A DNA stretch of 33,717 nucleotides from Anammoximicrobium sp032229885 (GCA_032229885.1 JAVYAJ010000447.1:1-33717); one strand, 5' to 3'; counted from the first letter of the stretch, positions 17,284 to 24,660 are shown. Numbers and translations: made by a program. The notes: generated by a model not told the origin, from the letters alone.

Positions 17284-17340
17284 TTGCGTCAAGCATCGCG
17301 CCGCTGGCGCGCCGTCGGCCGTGATTCCTGCTTGACGCAA
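17284..17340. repeat. Perfect 12-bp inverted repeat
   Basis: TTGCGTCAAGCA at 17284-17295 is exactly inverted as TGCTTGACGCAA at 17329-17340, with 33 bases between. It lies in the 400-base non-coding gap between convergent genes; no gene was found around it. Confidence 0.6.
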
Positions 17341-17515
17341 GCAAGCATCGGCAAGACGCAAGGCGAGCAACAGCAAGCGGTTACGACAACGGTCCTGCGG
17401 CGCGCCGATGCGATGCGGGTAACGCGAGCGGGTAAACTTGTCGAAAACAGCCCTGCCGCGCGCCGTCGGCCAGCAGGACACTTGGCAAATGTGACAGGCG
17501 ATCGGCGCATAAAAA

Positions 17516-17542
17516 AAGCCGGTTGCTTGTGGCAACCGGCTT
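17516..17542 (-). terminator. Intrinsic terminator of the minus-strand HTH operon
   Basis: AAGCCGGTTGC, loop TTGTG, GCAACCGGCTT: a perfect 11-bp stem. On the minus strand it is followed by a run of Ts, placed about 20 bases after the stop of the 61-aa gene. Confidence 0.85.
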
Positions 17543-17560
17543 AACGATCGTCGGTCGATG

Positions 17561-17746
17561 CTAGGGGCGAATGTAGGCGTTCAAGCCGATGATGACCGGC
17601 TTGCCGTTCACTTGAGCCGATGTGGGCTGATTGCCGTGAGAACTAGCGACAACTAGCGTCTCGCCGCTAGCGCTGGGCTGCGGTTCCGAGTTCAACTTGA
17701 CTCGAACAACCAGTTCCCCGCTCTTGCTGTCGATCGTCGCGTTCAT
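17561..17746 (-). CDS. Small hypothetical protein
   Basis: A 61-aa protein, mainly beta in character (GELVVRVKLNSEP, ETLVVASSHGN, KPVIIGLNAYIRP). Similar short proteins occur in planctomycete mobile elements (recollection). The ATG at 17746 follows a short gap (71 bases) after the HTH gene, and a strong terminator follows the stop, so it is the last gene of a two-gene operon. The longer open frame to 17848 runs into the HTH gene and is less likely. Confidence 0.65.
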   Translation of the reverse strand: MNATIDSKSGELVVRVKLNSEPQPSASGETLVVASSHGNQPTSAQVNGKPVIIGLNAYIRP

Positions 17747-17817
17747 CGTATTACCCTTTGCTGAAAACGGATCGAAACTTGCGGGGAACGTTCCCCGCTC
17801 GCGTTGCCATACGGGGA

Positions 17818-18384
17818 TTACTGGAGCGCTGCGTACAACGCGCTCCACAAGTGCCAGTAACCCGGCTTGACATACTCTCGCATTTCGCGAATGTTCCGCT
17901 CGATCGTCTTGGGATGCTTGCCCTGCTTGTGAGCGATGCTTTCCACGGTGTCGCCATAGGCGAGTAGGCGAGCGATCCCGCGCAGACGATCCGGCAGGAC
18001 GGAGATAATCCGTTCTGCGACGCTATAGTCGCTTGTGACTTGCGCCGACGATTGACAGGGCAAAGTATCAAGATCGTCTGCGGCTTGCGCCTTGACGCTA
18101 CAACGGCCCTGACAATCAGCAACAAAGCGTTCCCCTCTAGCAACCGCTCTTGCGGCTTGCTTGGCAGCAATCAAAACCGCTTGCTTGGCGTTCTCGCATT
18201 TCGGCCGCAGTTCAACGAAGTACTTCCAGGAAAAGGCGATTGCTTCCCCTGTCAGTTCTTCTAACTCCGATCGGTTCGGATGTTTTCCTCTGCGAGCAAG
18301 AACGGCCTTGACTTTTTCCCGTACTGTCTTGGACGCATAGGCATCAAGACTGTCCCATTCCTGCCGTACCTTGTCTTGTCCCAT
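17818..18384 (-). CDS. Sigma-region-4-like HTH regulator
   Basis: A 188-aa protein. The C-terminal part (about 122-172: SVAERIISVLPDRLRGIARL, then YGDTVESIAHKQGKHPKTIERNIREM) is the helix-turn-helix of sigma-70 region 4 or related phage regulators. The first 120 residues are basic and helical and show no sigma region 2 signature, so it is not a full ECF sigma factor. GGGAGGG precedes the ATG at 18384. It shares an operon with the 61-aa gene and probably regulates genes of the element, such as the oppositely directed cassette beginning about 1 kb away. Confidence 0.7.
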   Translation of the reverse strand: MGQDKVRQEWDSLDAYASKTVREKVKAVLARRGKHPNRSELEELTGEAIAFSWKYFVELRPKCENAKQAVLIAAKQAARAVARGERFVADCQGRCSVKAQAADDLDTLPCQSSAQVTSDYSVAERIISVLPDRLRGIARLLAYGDTVESIAHKQGKHPKTIERNIREMREYVKPGYWHLWSALYAALQ

Positions 18385-18625
18385 TGTGGAACCCTCCCAG
18401 TAACAACGGATCGAAAACGGTTCGTGTCCACGTCGGCGCGCCGATGCCGGCAACCGGTCAAGCTGGTTTGCGGGGAGCGTTGCGGCGTGCAAACCGGCTT
18501 GTCTTGTGGCATTGTCGAAATGATACGCGCCGCATTTCCTCTCTGTGATTGCCGATGCTTGACCGGTCTTTTCCCGTCTTGACCAGGCAAGCCGGAGTGC
18601 TGCCGGATGTGTGTCCGATTGGGCT

Positions 18626-18771
18626 TTGTCAATGCCGCCAGCGTGCTTGTCAATGCCGCCAGAAGGCCCATGGTGCGCGCCGACAGTGCCGCCAGCACTG
18701 CCGTTCTGACAGCGCGTTCCACTCCCGGAAAACCAGTTCTCCAAGATGGCGGCATCCACAAATGCCGCCAG
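18626..18771. repeat. Direct repeats TTGTCAATGCCGCCAG upstream of the HTH gene
   Basis: Two exact 16-base copies at 18626-18641 and 18647-18662 (21-base period), with shorter variants ending TGCCGCCAG at 18685-18695 and 18761-18771. Read on the minus strand the exact copies include TTGACA. They sit 240-390 bases upstream of the HTH gene start and look like operator or iteron-type sites. Confidence 0.55.
18714..18769 (+). promoter_or_regulatory. AAACCAG intergenic element, copy 0
   Basis: GCGTTCC, then AAAACCAG at 18729-18736, then a perfect 8-bp hairpin GGCGGCAT/ATGCCGCC (18748-18755 with 18762-18769). It is 71 bases before the ATG at 18807, a spacing like that of the other copies, although the downstream frame is weak. 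Confidence 0.6.
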
Positions 18772-18806
18772 ACCACTACCCGTCACACCTGATACGAGAC
18801 TGCCTG

Positions 18807-18941
18807 ATGAAGACGAGTCGCTCACGACCCACTGCAACTTGCGAGGACGTACCAAATGGTTCCGAGACAGTGGCGAGAGCATCAGAGTCAGATTTCTCTC
18901 GGGTGCGAGAGATTATCTTGCCGAGCACAGACGGACGTTGA
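18807..18941 (+). CDS. Possible small ORF after element copy 0
   Basis: 44 codons (MKTSRSRPTATCEDVPNGSE onward). No clear ribosome binding site and no recognisable domain. It is listed because it follows an AAACCAG element at the usual distance and because its TGA overlaps the next ATG (TGATG). It may be a decayed gene. Confidence 0.3.
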   Translation: MKTSRSRPTATCEDVPNGSETVARASESDFSRVREIILPSTDGR

Positions 18942-19219
18942 TGGTAAAGTCCCGACGTAAAGCCAGTGTCACAAATCAGAATTGCTGGGACATGGAACGG
19001 GAAGTCATCCTAGATTACCAACAAAAAGCTGGGACGCGGTACGTGGCAACCGAAATGGCTGGACGGCGAGCGCAGGGCAGTGGGCCGCGTTGGAGGGACG
19101 CGCTCCGTCGCGTCCGTGTGGTTACGGCCACGACGGAGCGTGGCCCTCCAACCACGCGTGGAGCGTGGCCCTCCACACTGCGCAGACCCTCAACGGGCGC
19201 ATTTCAGCCAGCAAACTAG
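18941..19219 (+). CDS. Possible small ORF running into palindromic repeats
   Basis: The first ~40 residues (MVKSRRKASVTNQNCWDMER, then EVILDYQQKAGTRYV) look like protein; the remaining ~50 are translated palindromic repeats. This suggests a truncated gene whose end was replaced by repeats. Coupled by TGATG to the preceding frame. No family recognised. Confidence 0.3.
   Translation: MVKSRRKASVTNQNCWDMEREVILDYQQKAGTRYVATEMAGRRAQGSGPRWRDALRRVRVVTATTERGPPTTRGAWPSTLRRPSTGAFQPAN
19091..19175. repeat. Cluster of three palindromic repeat units
   Basis: TGGAG plus GGACGCG/CGCGTCC stem at 19091-19116 (plus strand); the GGCCACG/CGTGGCC version inverted at 19125-19150; and a partial third copy inverted at 19155-19175. 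Same family as 10-97. Confidence 0.75.
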
Positions 19220-19261
19220 GTAGAAACCAGTTGTCGTGGCCATAAACCCCGACTTGCGATA

Positions 19262-19292
19262 TTGCACAGACTGACGGAAATCTCGCTATAGT
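19262..19292 (+). promoter_or_regulatory. Weak promoter candidate upstream of the AAA+ cassette
   Basis: TTGCAC followed after 19 bases by TATAGT. The spacer is long. It is the best candidate in the 220 bases upstream of the first cassette gene. Confidence 0.3.
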
Positions 19293-19440
19293 GACCTACC
19301 AATTCTGATTTGCGGCACTAGGAGTCTCATGCCTTCTTATCTCACTGGGGCGAAGAGTTGGGAATGATGCGAGTGTAGCACGGCCGTGATACTGGGTATC
19401 TGTGTGACGTGAGTTCCGTCAAATGATGGGAGACACGACA

Positions 19441-19728
19441 ATGTCGAGTTCTATTCTCACGGACCGTCTTGGTGGCCGGTACGACTATGGCCAGTGCGGC
19501 ATGACGCCGTCGCTCCGGCTAGATGTCGTCAAGCCGGTTCGACGAAACAACGGGTTCGCCTGCTTCAGCGGGCATCTGTTGGTTCACGTTCCTGGATTGG
19601 CCGTGGCATTGCCTGACGAGAGACGTGCCATCGGACAAGGACATGTCATCATCGATCATGCCGACGAACAGCAGTTCGGCACGTATCCGATGACCTTGCG
19701 GGATGGCGATGTGTACGACTTCAGCTAG
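19441..19728 (+). CDS. Small hypothetical protein, first gene of the AAA+ cassette
   Basis: A 95-aa soluble protein (MSSSILTDRLGGRYDYGQCG onward), beta-rich, with GHLLVHVPGLAVALPDERRA in the middle and RDGDVYDFS at the end. GGGAGA before the ATG at 19441 favours it over the ATG at 19423. No family recognised. It is the only cassette gene near the start not preceded by an AAACCAG element, which fits a first gene with its own promoter. Confidence 0.6.
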   Translation: MSSSILTDRLGGRYDYGQCGMTPSLRLDVVKPVRRNNGFACFSGHLLVHVPGLAVALPDERRAIGQGHVIIDHADEQQFGTYPMTLRDGDVYDFS

Positions 19729-19744
19729 TCCGACTCCGGGCGCG

Positions 19745-19797
19745 ACGTTCCGCGAAAACCAGTCTGTCAACCGACGCGGCTCTCGTTTCGCGCCGCC
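19745..19797 (+). promoter_or_regulatory. AAACCAG intergenic element, copy A
   Basis: ACGTTCCGCG, AAAACCAG at 19755-19762, then a short stem GCGGC/GCCGC (19776-19780 with 19792-19796). It begins 17 bases after a stop codon and the core is 68 bases before the next ATG. Confidence 0.65.
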
Positions 19798-19829
19798 AGT
19801 GAGACCTGACTTGTCAAAGGAGACCAATC

Positions 19830-20450
19830 ATGCATCTCGATGACATCGTGGGACAGACCGAAGTGGTACGAGCCCTGAAGTCGTTCGTCAGTAATCCGCA
19901 GCCTCGCTGCTTTCTCTTCATCGGCTCGCCGGGAATCGGCAAGACCCACACGTCGCAAGCGCTCGCCGCTGATCTTGGCTGCTTCGAGGAATGGAGCGGG
20001 CGTTGGCAGGTCCGTTGTGCCGACTTCTCGGTGGATGCCGCCAGAGACATGTTCGGCAGGACGCTGCGGCTCCGCTTCGACAACCAGGGGCAGAATGTGC
20101 TGATCCTGGAAGAGTTGGAATGGATTTCGCCGCAATGCCAGCGGTTTCTGAAGGACGCCTTGGATCCTCGCACGTCGCTGCCCAAGAACCTCGTGGTGAT
20201 CGCCACCAGCAACAGCGTGGACGGCTTGGACCGGGCGCTGCTGCAACGGTTCCGCCGTTTCGAGTTCGATTCGGGTCCGCGATTCGCCGCAGCCTGCCGG
20301 CAAGAGATTCTGCGACGCTGGCGGGAATCCGCCGGCGACATGCCGCTGCCGCATGACTGGACCAAGTGGGGACAGGACGGCGACGACTTCTCCATGCGGT
20401 TGGCGTTACAGGCGTTGGAGGACAACCTCTGCGTGGAGGTGGCCCCATGA
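19830..20450 (+). CDS. Small AAA+ ATPase (clamp-loader/RuvB-like)
   Basis: A 206-aa AAA+ protein opening with LDDIVGQTEVVRALKSFV, the usual entry to RuvB, DnaX and RFC-type ATPases. Walker A GSPGIGKT is at 32-39, Walker B VLILEELE at 90-97 (EE in place of DE), sensor 1 ATSN at 125-128, and an arginine finger in LLQRFRR near 138-143. It is shorter than DnaX or RuvB and lacks their C-terminal domains. AAAGGAG precedes the ATG. Its stop overlaps the next gene (ATGA). It probably remodels a protein or DNA complex together with the second ATPase downstream. Confidence 0.82.
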   Translation: MHLDDIVGQTEVVRALKSFVSNPQPRCFLFIGSPGIGKTHTSQALAADLGCFEEWSGRWQVRCADFSVDAARDMFGRTLRLRFDNQGQNVLILEELEWISPQCQRFLKDALDPRTSLPKNLVVIATSNSVDGLDRALLQRFRRFEFDSGPRFAAACRQEILRRWRESAGDMPLPHDWTKWGQDGDDFSMRLALQALEDNLCVEVAP

Positions 20451-20653
20451 ACCGGGACTTCACGCTCAGCAACAAGCCGACGCGTCCAACGCCGGCTCGA
20501 TTCGAGACCGACGACAAGACGCGGCAGAAGGTTCTCTTCTGCGGGCTCGATTGTTTGCCGGGCCAGTTAGACCTGTTCCCGACGGATGGTTGCGAGCGGC
20601 CCGAGGATGACCAGAGCGACGTGCGTCCGGGCTGGGCTCAGCACGGCAAATAG
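20447..20653 (+). CDS. Small hypothetical protein coupled to the AAA+ gene
   Basis: A 68-aa protein with a polar start and a core VLFCGLDCLPGQLDLFPTDG; I recall this GLDCLPGQ.DLF pattern from other planctomycete small proteins, without a function. The ATG overlaps the ATPase stop by ATGA. The two cysteines (CGLDC) could bind metal. Confidence 0.65.
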   Translation: MNRDFTLSNKPTRPTPARFETDDKTRQKVLFCGLDCLPGQLDLFPTDGCERPEDDQSDVRPGWAQHGK

Positions 20654-20685
20654 TGGCCTTCTTATCCTGCCGCCACGGCGGCGCG

Positions 20686-20740
20686 GCGTTCCGCGTAAAC
20701 CAGCATGTTCAGCGGCGGCGTTTCTGCCGCCGTTTCCGTT
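20686..20740 (+). promoter_or_regulatory. AAACCAG intergenic element, copy B, with terminator-like hairpin
   Basis: GCGTTCCGCG, TAAACCAG at 20696-20703, then CGGCGGC, loop GTTTCT, GCCGCCG (20713-20732) followed by T-rich DNA. The core is 67 bases before the ATG at 20770. Confidence 0.7.
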
Positions 20741-20769
20741 TCTTAGACCCTTGATGAGAGGTTACTGCC

Positions 20770-22320
20770 ATGACGTTGATCGACTCACTTAAGTCCGCCC
20801 GACGTGTCTCGACGTCGCTGGTGGCTATCCAGACACCCGATCCCTTCGCCACCATTCAGCGGATCGCTGCCGATGTGGCCAGCGATGCGCCGAAGGTCCA
20901 GTGGGACTTCTGCTCCGGCCTGACCGCCATAAATCCGCAGGGCGAAGAAGCCATCGCCATCGCCTGCGCTTGCCCGGCCTGCCACGGTGCTGGCGAGACC
21001 GACGAAGGCGTGTGCCAGACGTGCGATGGCCGTCGGATGCTGTTCTCGCCGACTGACAGCCGCGCCAATCCGGCTGGTGTGTTGGCCATCCTGCGATCGA
21101 TGCCGTCCAAGACGATGGCGTTCATCCAGAATGCTCATCGCTTCGTTGCCGACGAGGGCTTCATCCAGGGCGTCAGCAATCTGCGTGACTTGTTCAAACA
21201 GGACCACCGCACGCTGATCCTGCTGGCTCCCGCGGTAACGTTGCCGCCCGAACTCGCTGGCGATTTCGTGGTCTTCGACGAGCCGTTGCCCGACGAGAAC
21301 GCCGCTCGTGAGATCATCCTCGCCGTCCACCGCGATGCGGACATGGCCTGTGACGACGAGATTCTGGAACGAGCCACTGCCGCCGTGCAGGGATTGCCTG
21401 CATTCCAGATCGAACAGCACACCGCCCGTTGCCTGACCCGCGAAGGAGTGGATTTGGACGCCCTATGGGAAGCCAAGCGTCGCCAAGTCGAACACACGCC
21501 AGGCCTGCGGATCTTCCGTGAGGCCGTTCGCTTCGACGACCTGGGCGGGCTGGCTGCAATCAAGCAGCACATTCGTCTGGTGCTTAACGGCCGCAATCGC
21601 CCCAATTGCATCGTGTGGGTGGATGAGGGGGAAAAGGCACTGGCCGGTCAGAACGACTTGACCGGCATCACGTCAGATCAGATCGGCGTGTTGTTACAGT
21701 ACATGGAGGATCGGCGCGCTCGTGGTTTCATTCTGTTCGGCCATCCGGGGGCGGGCAAATCGATGATCGCAAAAGCGGCTGGACCGGAGGTTGGCAGGCC
21801 AACGGTCATGTGCGATCTGGGAGCGATGATGGGTTCGCTGGTGGGGCAGTCTCAGCAGGCGGTTCGCAACGCGGTGAAGGTGATCGACGCTATCAGCGGC
21901 GGCAGGGCGCTGTGGATTCTGACCTGCAACCGGATCGACGTGTTGCCGCCAGAACTCCAGGCTCGCTTCTCCTGCGGCACCTACTTCTTCAGCTTGCCCA
22001 CCGAGGAAGAGCGGGCCAGCATCTGGGCGATCCAGAAAGCCGCTTACGGCATCGCCGACGACACCACCCACATGGACATCGACAGCACGGGCTGGGTCGG
22101 CCGCGACATCCGCAATTGCTGCGACGCCGCCTGGGACACAGGCGTCTCGATCCGCGAGGCATCCCGCTTCGTCAATCCTGTCTGCCGCAGTTGTCACAAG
22201 GATATCGAGAACCGCGAAGTACAAGCGGACGGGAAATTCTTGGACGCTTCCCGTCCTGGCGTCTATGTCCGCCGCATCACGCGGGAGTCGGCGGTTCGCG
22301 CCGTCGGTCGCAGCAAGTAG
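20770..22320 (+). CDS. Ycf46-like AAA+ ATPase with DnaJ-type cysteine motifs
   Basis: A 516-aa ATPase. Cysteine pairs C68/C71 and C82/C85 (CPACHGAG, CQTCDGRR) resemble half of the DnaJ zinc domain. Residues 105-185 (NAHRFVADE, RTLILLAPAVTLPPEL, DEPLPDENAAREI) match the N-terminal part of Ycf46 and phage AAA proteins. VRFDDLGGLAAIKQHI (253-268) follows. Unusually, the Walker B-like segment IVWVDEGEKALAG (281-293) precedes Walker A GHPGAGKS (324-331); then come SLVGQS (356-361) and sensor 1 LTCNR (384-388). The C-terminus has another CxxC (VCRSCHKD). This permuted order is known from some phage AAA proteins (recollection). It probably acts with the coiled-coil partner encoded next. Confidence 0.82.
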   Translation: MTLIDSLKSARRVSTSLVAIQTPDPFATIQRIAADVASDAPKVQWDFCSGLTAINPQGEEAIAIACACPACHGAGETDEGVCQTCDGRRMLFSPTDSRANPAGVLAILRSMPSKTMAFIQNAHRFVADEGFIQGVSNLRDLFKQDHRTLILLAPAVTLPPELAGDFVVFDEPLPDENAAREIILAVHRDADMACDDEILERATAAVQGLPAFQIEQHTARCLTREGVDLDALWEAKRRQVEHTPGLRIFREAVRFDDLGGLAAIKQHIRLVLNGRNRPNCIVWVDEGEKALAGQNDLTGITSDQIGVLLQYMEDRRARGFILFGHPGAGKSMIAKAAGPEVGRPTVMCDLGAMMGSLVGQSQQAVRNAVKVIDAISGGRALWILTCNRIDVLPPELQARFSCGTYFFSLPTEEERASIWAIQKAAYGIADDTTHMDIDSTGWVGRDIRNCCDAAWDTGVSIREASRFVNPVCRSCHKDIENREVQADGKFLDASRPGVYVRRITRESAVRAVGRSK

Positions 22321-22380
22321 TCCGTTCTCAAGCAACCCTCCCTTCGCCGTCGCCTGCCGCTCTGAGCTCGAGCGCGAGCC

Positions 22381-22430
22381 GCGTTCCGGCAAAACCAGTT
22401 CGGCAAGCGGCGGCGTTTTCGTTTGCGCGT
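22381..22430 (+). promoter_or_regulatory. AAACCAG intergenic element, copy C
   Basis: GCGTTCCGGC, AAAACCAG at 22391-22398, then GC-rich and T-rich DNA (GGCGGCGTTTTCGTTTG) with only a weak stem. The core is 59 bases before the ATG at 22457. Confidence 0.6.
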
Positions 22431-22456
22431 TTCCTTTCACCGACAGGAGTCAAGCC

Positions 22457-23425
22457 ATGACCCAATCCGTTCTCCTCCCCGAGTCCGAATTGACCACCGA
22501 TATCACGGGTAGTTCGGACATCGACTTTGCCGAGCAACTTCGGCAAGAGACCACCGCCGTCCGTTTGCGGCGGAGCAAGTGGGGTGTCAGTAAGACGCTG
22601 GACAAGAATCAGAAGCAGATGGCCGCCGATCCGTTCGGCGCGGACGGTTCGAAGATTGCCGCCAGCAAGAAGTTGGTGGACATCAGCCACCCCAAGTTCA
22701 AAGCTGTGACTCGTATCCTGAATCGGGCCAACGAGTACTGGCAATCCATGACCGTGCCGTACCCGGAGGAAGGCATCCGCCTGATCCGCACGGAGACGGT
22801 GTCCGAGTTCGATGCCAAGATCGCCCTGATGCAATCGGAACTCGACGGTGCCGTGGCCCAATTGAACCAAGCCTACTGCGATCTGCGGCGTAAGGCCGAA
22901 CGGGATCTCGGCTCGCTCTACAACGCCGCCGATTATCCCGATTCGTTGGACGGCATGTTCTCGCTGTCGGTCGAGTACCCCAGCGTCGACCCGGACGAAC
23001 GGCTGCGGCGGCTGAATCCGGCGCTGTACGAACGAGAACAGCGCCGCATCCAGCAGCGGTTCGATGAGGCCGTTCGGTTAGCGGAAGAGGCATTTCTGTC
23101 CGAATTGGGCGACCTGGTGCAACACCTCTGCGAGCGGCTGGAAGGCTCGCAGGACGGCAAGCCAAAGATCTTTCGTGACTCGGCCGTCACGAATCTGACG
23201 CAGTTCTTCGAGCGGTTCCGCCAGTTGAACATCGGCAGCAGCGAGGAACTCGACCGGCTAGTTGCTCAGGCTCAGGGCGCCGTCCGCAATGTCACGCCGA
23301 CGCGACTTCGGGACAACGATGCCCTGCGCCGCACGGTCGCCTTTGCCCTGTCCAACGTACAGCAACGCATCGACACACTGATGATGGATCGCCCCAAGCG
23401 CGCCATCAGCTTCGATGACGAGTGA
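22457..23425 (+). CDS. Coiled-coil protein, probable partner of the AAA+ ATPase
   Basis: A 322-aa soluble protein of long charged helices. The middle (TVPYPEEGIRLIRTETVSEF, then AERDLGSLYNAADYPDSLDG and FSLSVEYPSVDP) resembles DUF3150-type proteins that sit next to AAA ATPases in phages and related elements; I am only moderately sure of that family. The C-terminus ends in an acidic FDDE. AGGAG lies before the ATG at 22457; the frame is open upstream across the AAACCAG element, which is not coding. It probably is a substrate or adaptor of the Ycf46-like ATPase. Confidence 0.7.
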   Translation: MTQSVLLPESELTTDITGSSDIDFAEQLRQETTAVRLRRSKWGVSKTLDKNQKQMAADPFGADGSKIAASKKLVDISHPKFKAVTRILNRANEYWQSMTVPYPEEGIRLIRTETVSEFDAKIALMQSELDGAVAQLNQAYCDLRRKAERDLGSLYNAADYPDSLDGMFSLSVEYPSVDPDERLRRLNPALYEREQRRIQQRFDEAVRLAEEAFLSELGDLVQHLCERLEGSQDGKPKIFRDSAVTNLTQFFERFRQLNIGSSEELDRLVAQAQGAVRNVTPTRLRDNDALRRTVAFALSNVQQRIDTLMMDRPKRAISFDDE

Positions 23426-23475
23426 TTCGTCTCTTCATCATTCATCAGCACAGTAGCGGGGCGCGGCCGACGTCG

Positions 23476-23542
23476 GCGCTCCGCTGAAACCAGCAAGTCA
23501 AGCAGCCGTGCAGTTCGACCGCCCCCTGGTCCCCGCGGCTGC
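23476..23542 (+). promoter_or_regulatory. AAACCAG intergenic element, copy D
   Basis: GCGCTCCGCT, GAAACCAG at 23486-23493, then GCAGCCG (23502-23508) pairing with CGGCTGC (23536-23542). The core is 94 bases before the ATG at 23587. Confidence 0.65.
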
Positions 23543-23586
23543 CGTCTTCGTCCCCGTTGTCCTTCCTTCCCGTAGGAGTAGACGCC

Positions 23587-23859
23587 ATGACCATCGAGTT
23601 CTGGCCCCGACGCTTGCGCAATCCCAAGTCCCAGTCCAAGGCGCAAAGCGTCCGCGTACCCAAGCCGTATCGAGCAAGACGGCCCAAGCTCCCCATCCGT
23701 GCCGGCCAAGCCCACCAGAAACTGTCGCAGGCCATCATCTGCGGTGACCACGAACTGGCTTCCTGGCTGGATCTGGCTGTCAAGCAGAATCGCGTGGTCG
23801 GCGATCCCCGCGTCGTGCAAGAGTTGCGGGAACGCTTGGACGCCGTGATGGCATCGTAG
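23587..23859 (+). CDS. Small hypothetical protein of the AAA+ cassette
   Basis: A 90-aa basic protein; the N-terminal third is rich in arginine and lysine (RRLRNPKSQSKAQSVRVPK), the rest helical (HQKLSQAIICGDHELASWLD). AGGAG precedes the ATG at 23587. No family recognised. The basic start suggests nucleic-acid contact. An AAACCAG element lies on either side. Confidence 0.65.
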   Translation: MTIEFWPRRLRNPKSQSKAQSVRVPKPYRARRPKLPIRAGQAHQKLSQAIICGDHELASWLDLAVKQNRVVGDPRVVQELRERLDAVMAS

Positions 23860-23868
23860 GCGGCGCGA

Positions 23869-23913
23869 GCGCTCCGCCAAAACCAGTATGTATTTCGGCG
23901 GCGAAAACGCCGC
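23869..23913 (+). promoter_or_regulatory. AAACCAG intergenic element, copy E
   Basis: GCGCTCCGCC, AAAACCAG at 23879-23886, then GCGGCG, loop AAAA, CGCCGC (23898-23913). It starts ten bases after a stop codon and the core is 61 bases before the ATG at 23947. Confidence 0.7.
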
Positions 23914-23946
23914 GCATCTTTCCCCTTGCCTCCAAGGAGATTCGCC

Positions 23947-24306
23947 ATGTCCCACATCGCCACCGTCGAGACCGAAGTCAAGTCGCTGCACGGGCTGGCA
24001 GCGGCTTGCCGTCGGCTGAAACTGCCGTCGCCCAAAAACGGCACGCATCGCCTGTTCGGCGACCAGACGGCTACGGGATACGCCGTCATGCTGCCCGAAT
24101 GGTGCTTTCCCGTAGTGTTCGATCTGACCGCCAAGCAAGTTCACTACGACAACTTCAACGGACACTGGGGCGACGAGAAGGAACTCGACAAGCTGAAGCA
24201 GGCGTATGCCGTGGAAGTCGCCAAGGAACAAGCCCGGAAGCAAGGTTTCGCCGTCAGTGAGAAACCACTGGCGGACGGTTCCATCCAACTCGTTTGCAGC
24301 AAGTAG
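23947..24306 (+). CDS. DUF1257 (Ycf35-like) protein
   Basis: A 119-aa protein that matches DUF1257 along its length: MSHIATVETEVKSLHGLAAA at the start, then GYAVMLPEWCFPVVFDL, YDNFNGHWGD, and a C-terminal VEVAKEQARKQGFAV plus ADGSIQLVC. The family includes the algal plastid and cyanobacterial Ycf35 and has no proven function. AAGGAG sits before the ATG. The next gene, DUF2997, is its usual neighbour and follows after ten bases, and a Ycf46-like ATPase lies upstream, so two unknown plastid-type families recur together here. Confidence 0.9.
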   Translation: MSHIATVETEVKSLHGLAAACRRLKLPSPKNGTHRLFGDQTATGYAVMLPEWCFPVVFDLTAKQVHYDNFNGHWGDEKELDKLKQAYAVEVAKEQARKQGFAVSEKPLADGSIQLVCSK

Positions 24307-24316
24307 GAGCAACGCC

Positions 24317-24502
24317 ATGCCGCAAGTCATCATCACCATCAGCCGGACCGGCCGAAGCCGAGTCGAGACCAAGGCCGTTGCCGGCTCGAACTGCCAGTCC
24401 TTGTCCCGCGACCTGGAAGCCGCGCTGGGCAAGACAACCGGCGACGAGAAGAAGCCAGAGTTTTTCCATGCGGCCCAGAGTCAGCAGGACGCTCGGCGAT
24501 GA
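24317..24502 (+). CDS. DUF2997 protein
   Basis: A 61-aa protein with the DUF2997 pattern: MPQVIITISRTGRSRVETKA, then GSNCQSLSRDLEAALG, and KKPEFF. DUF2997 commonly follows DUF1257 in cyanobacteria and planctomycetes. AGGAG precedes the ATG at 24317. Its TGA overlaps the start of the next small gene. Function unknown; probably works with the DUF1257 protein. Confidence 0.85.
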   Translation: MPQVIITISRTGRSRVETKAVAGSNCQSLSRDLEAALGKTTGDEKKPEFFHAAQSQQDARR

Positions 24503-24660
24503 CGCTGGAAGAATGCCTACCGGATGTACAATCGAAGGCGGATGCTGCGTGTCACCGACTGCTGAGACAACATCCACTGAACCAAGCCTGTGTCCTTGGC
24601 TGCCAGACGTGCAAGGTCATGGCGATCCTCGCCAACATCTCCACCAACGTCCGGCGATGA
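24499..24660 (+). CDS. Short cysteine-rich protein coupled to DUF2997
   Basis: 53 codons, MTLEECLPDVQSKADAACHR onward, with CVLGCQTCKVM at 31-41. The four-base overlap with the DUF2997 stop (ATGA) and good amino-acid composition argue that it is real despite its size. The CxxxCxxC motif could bind metal or a cluster. No family recognised. Confidence 0.6.
   Translation: MTLEECLPDVQSKADAACHRLLRQHPLNQACVLGCQTCKVMAILANISTNVRR

Noticed and set aside
17149..17544. 131-codon frame starting at the stop of the exported-protein gene
   Set aside because: It covers the 12-bp inverted repeat and the opposite-strand terminator; composition is not protein-like.
18626..18771. CRISPR array
   Set aside because: The repeats are 16 bases, spacing varies (21, then about 33 and 76), and no cas gene is near.
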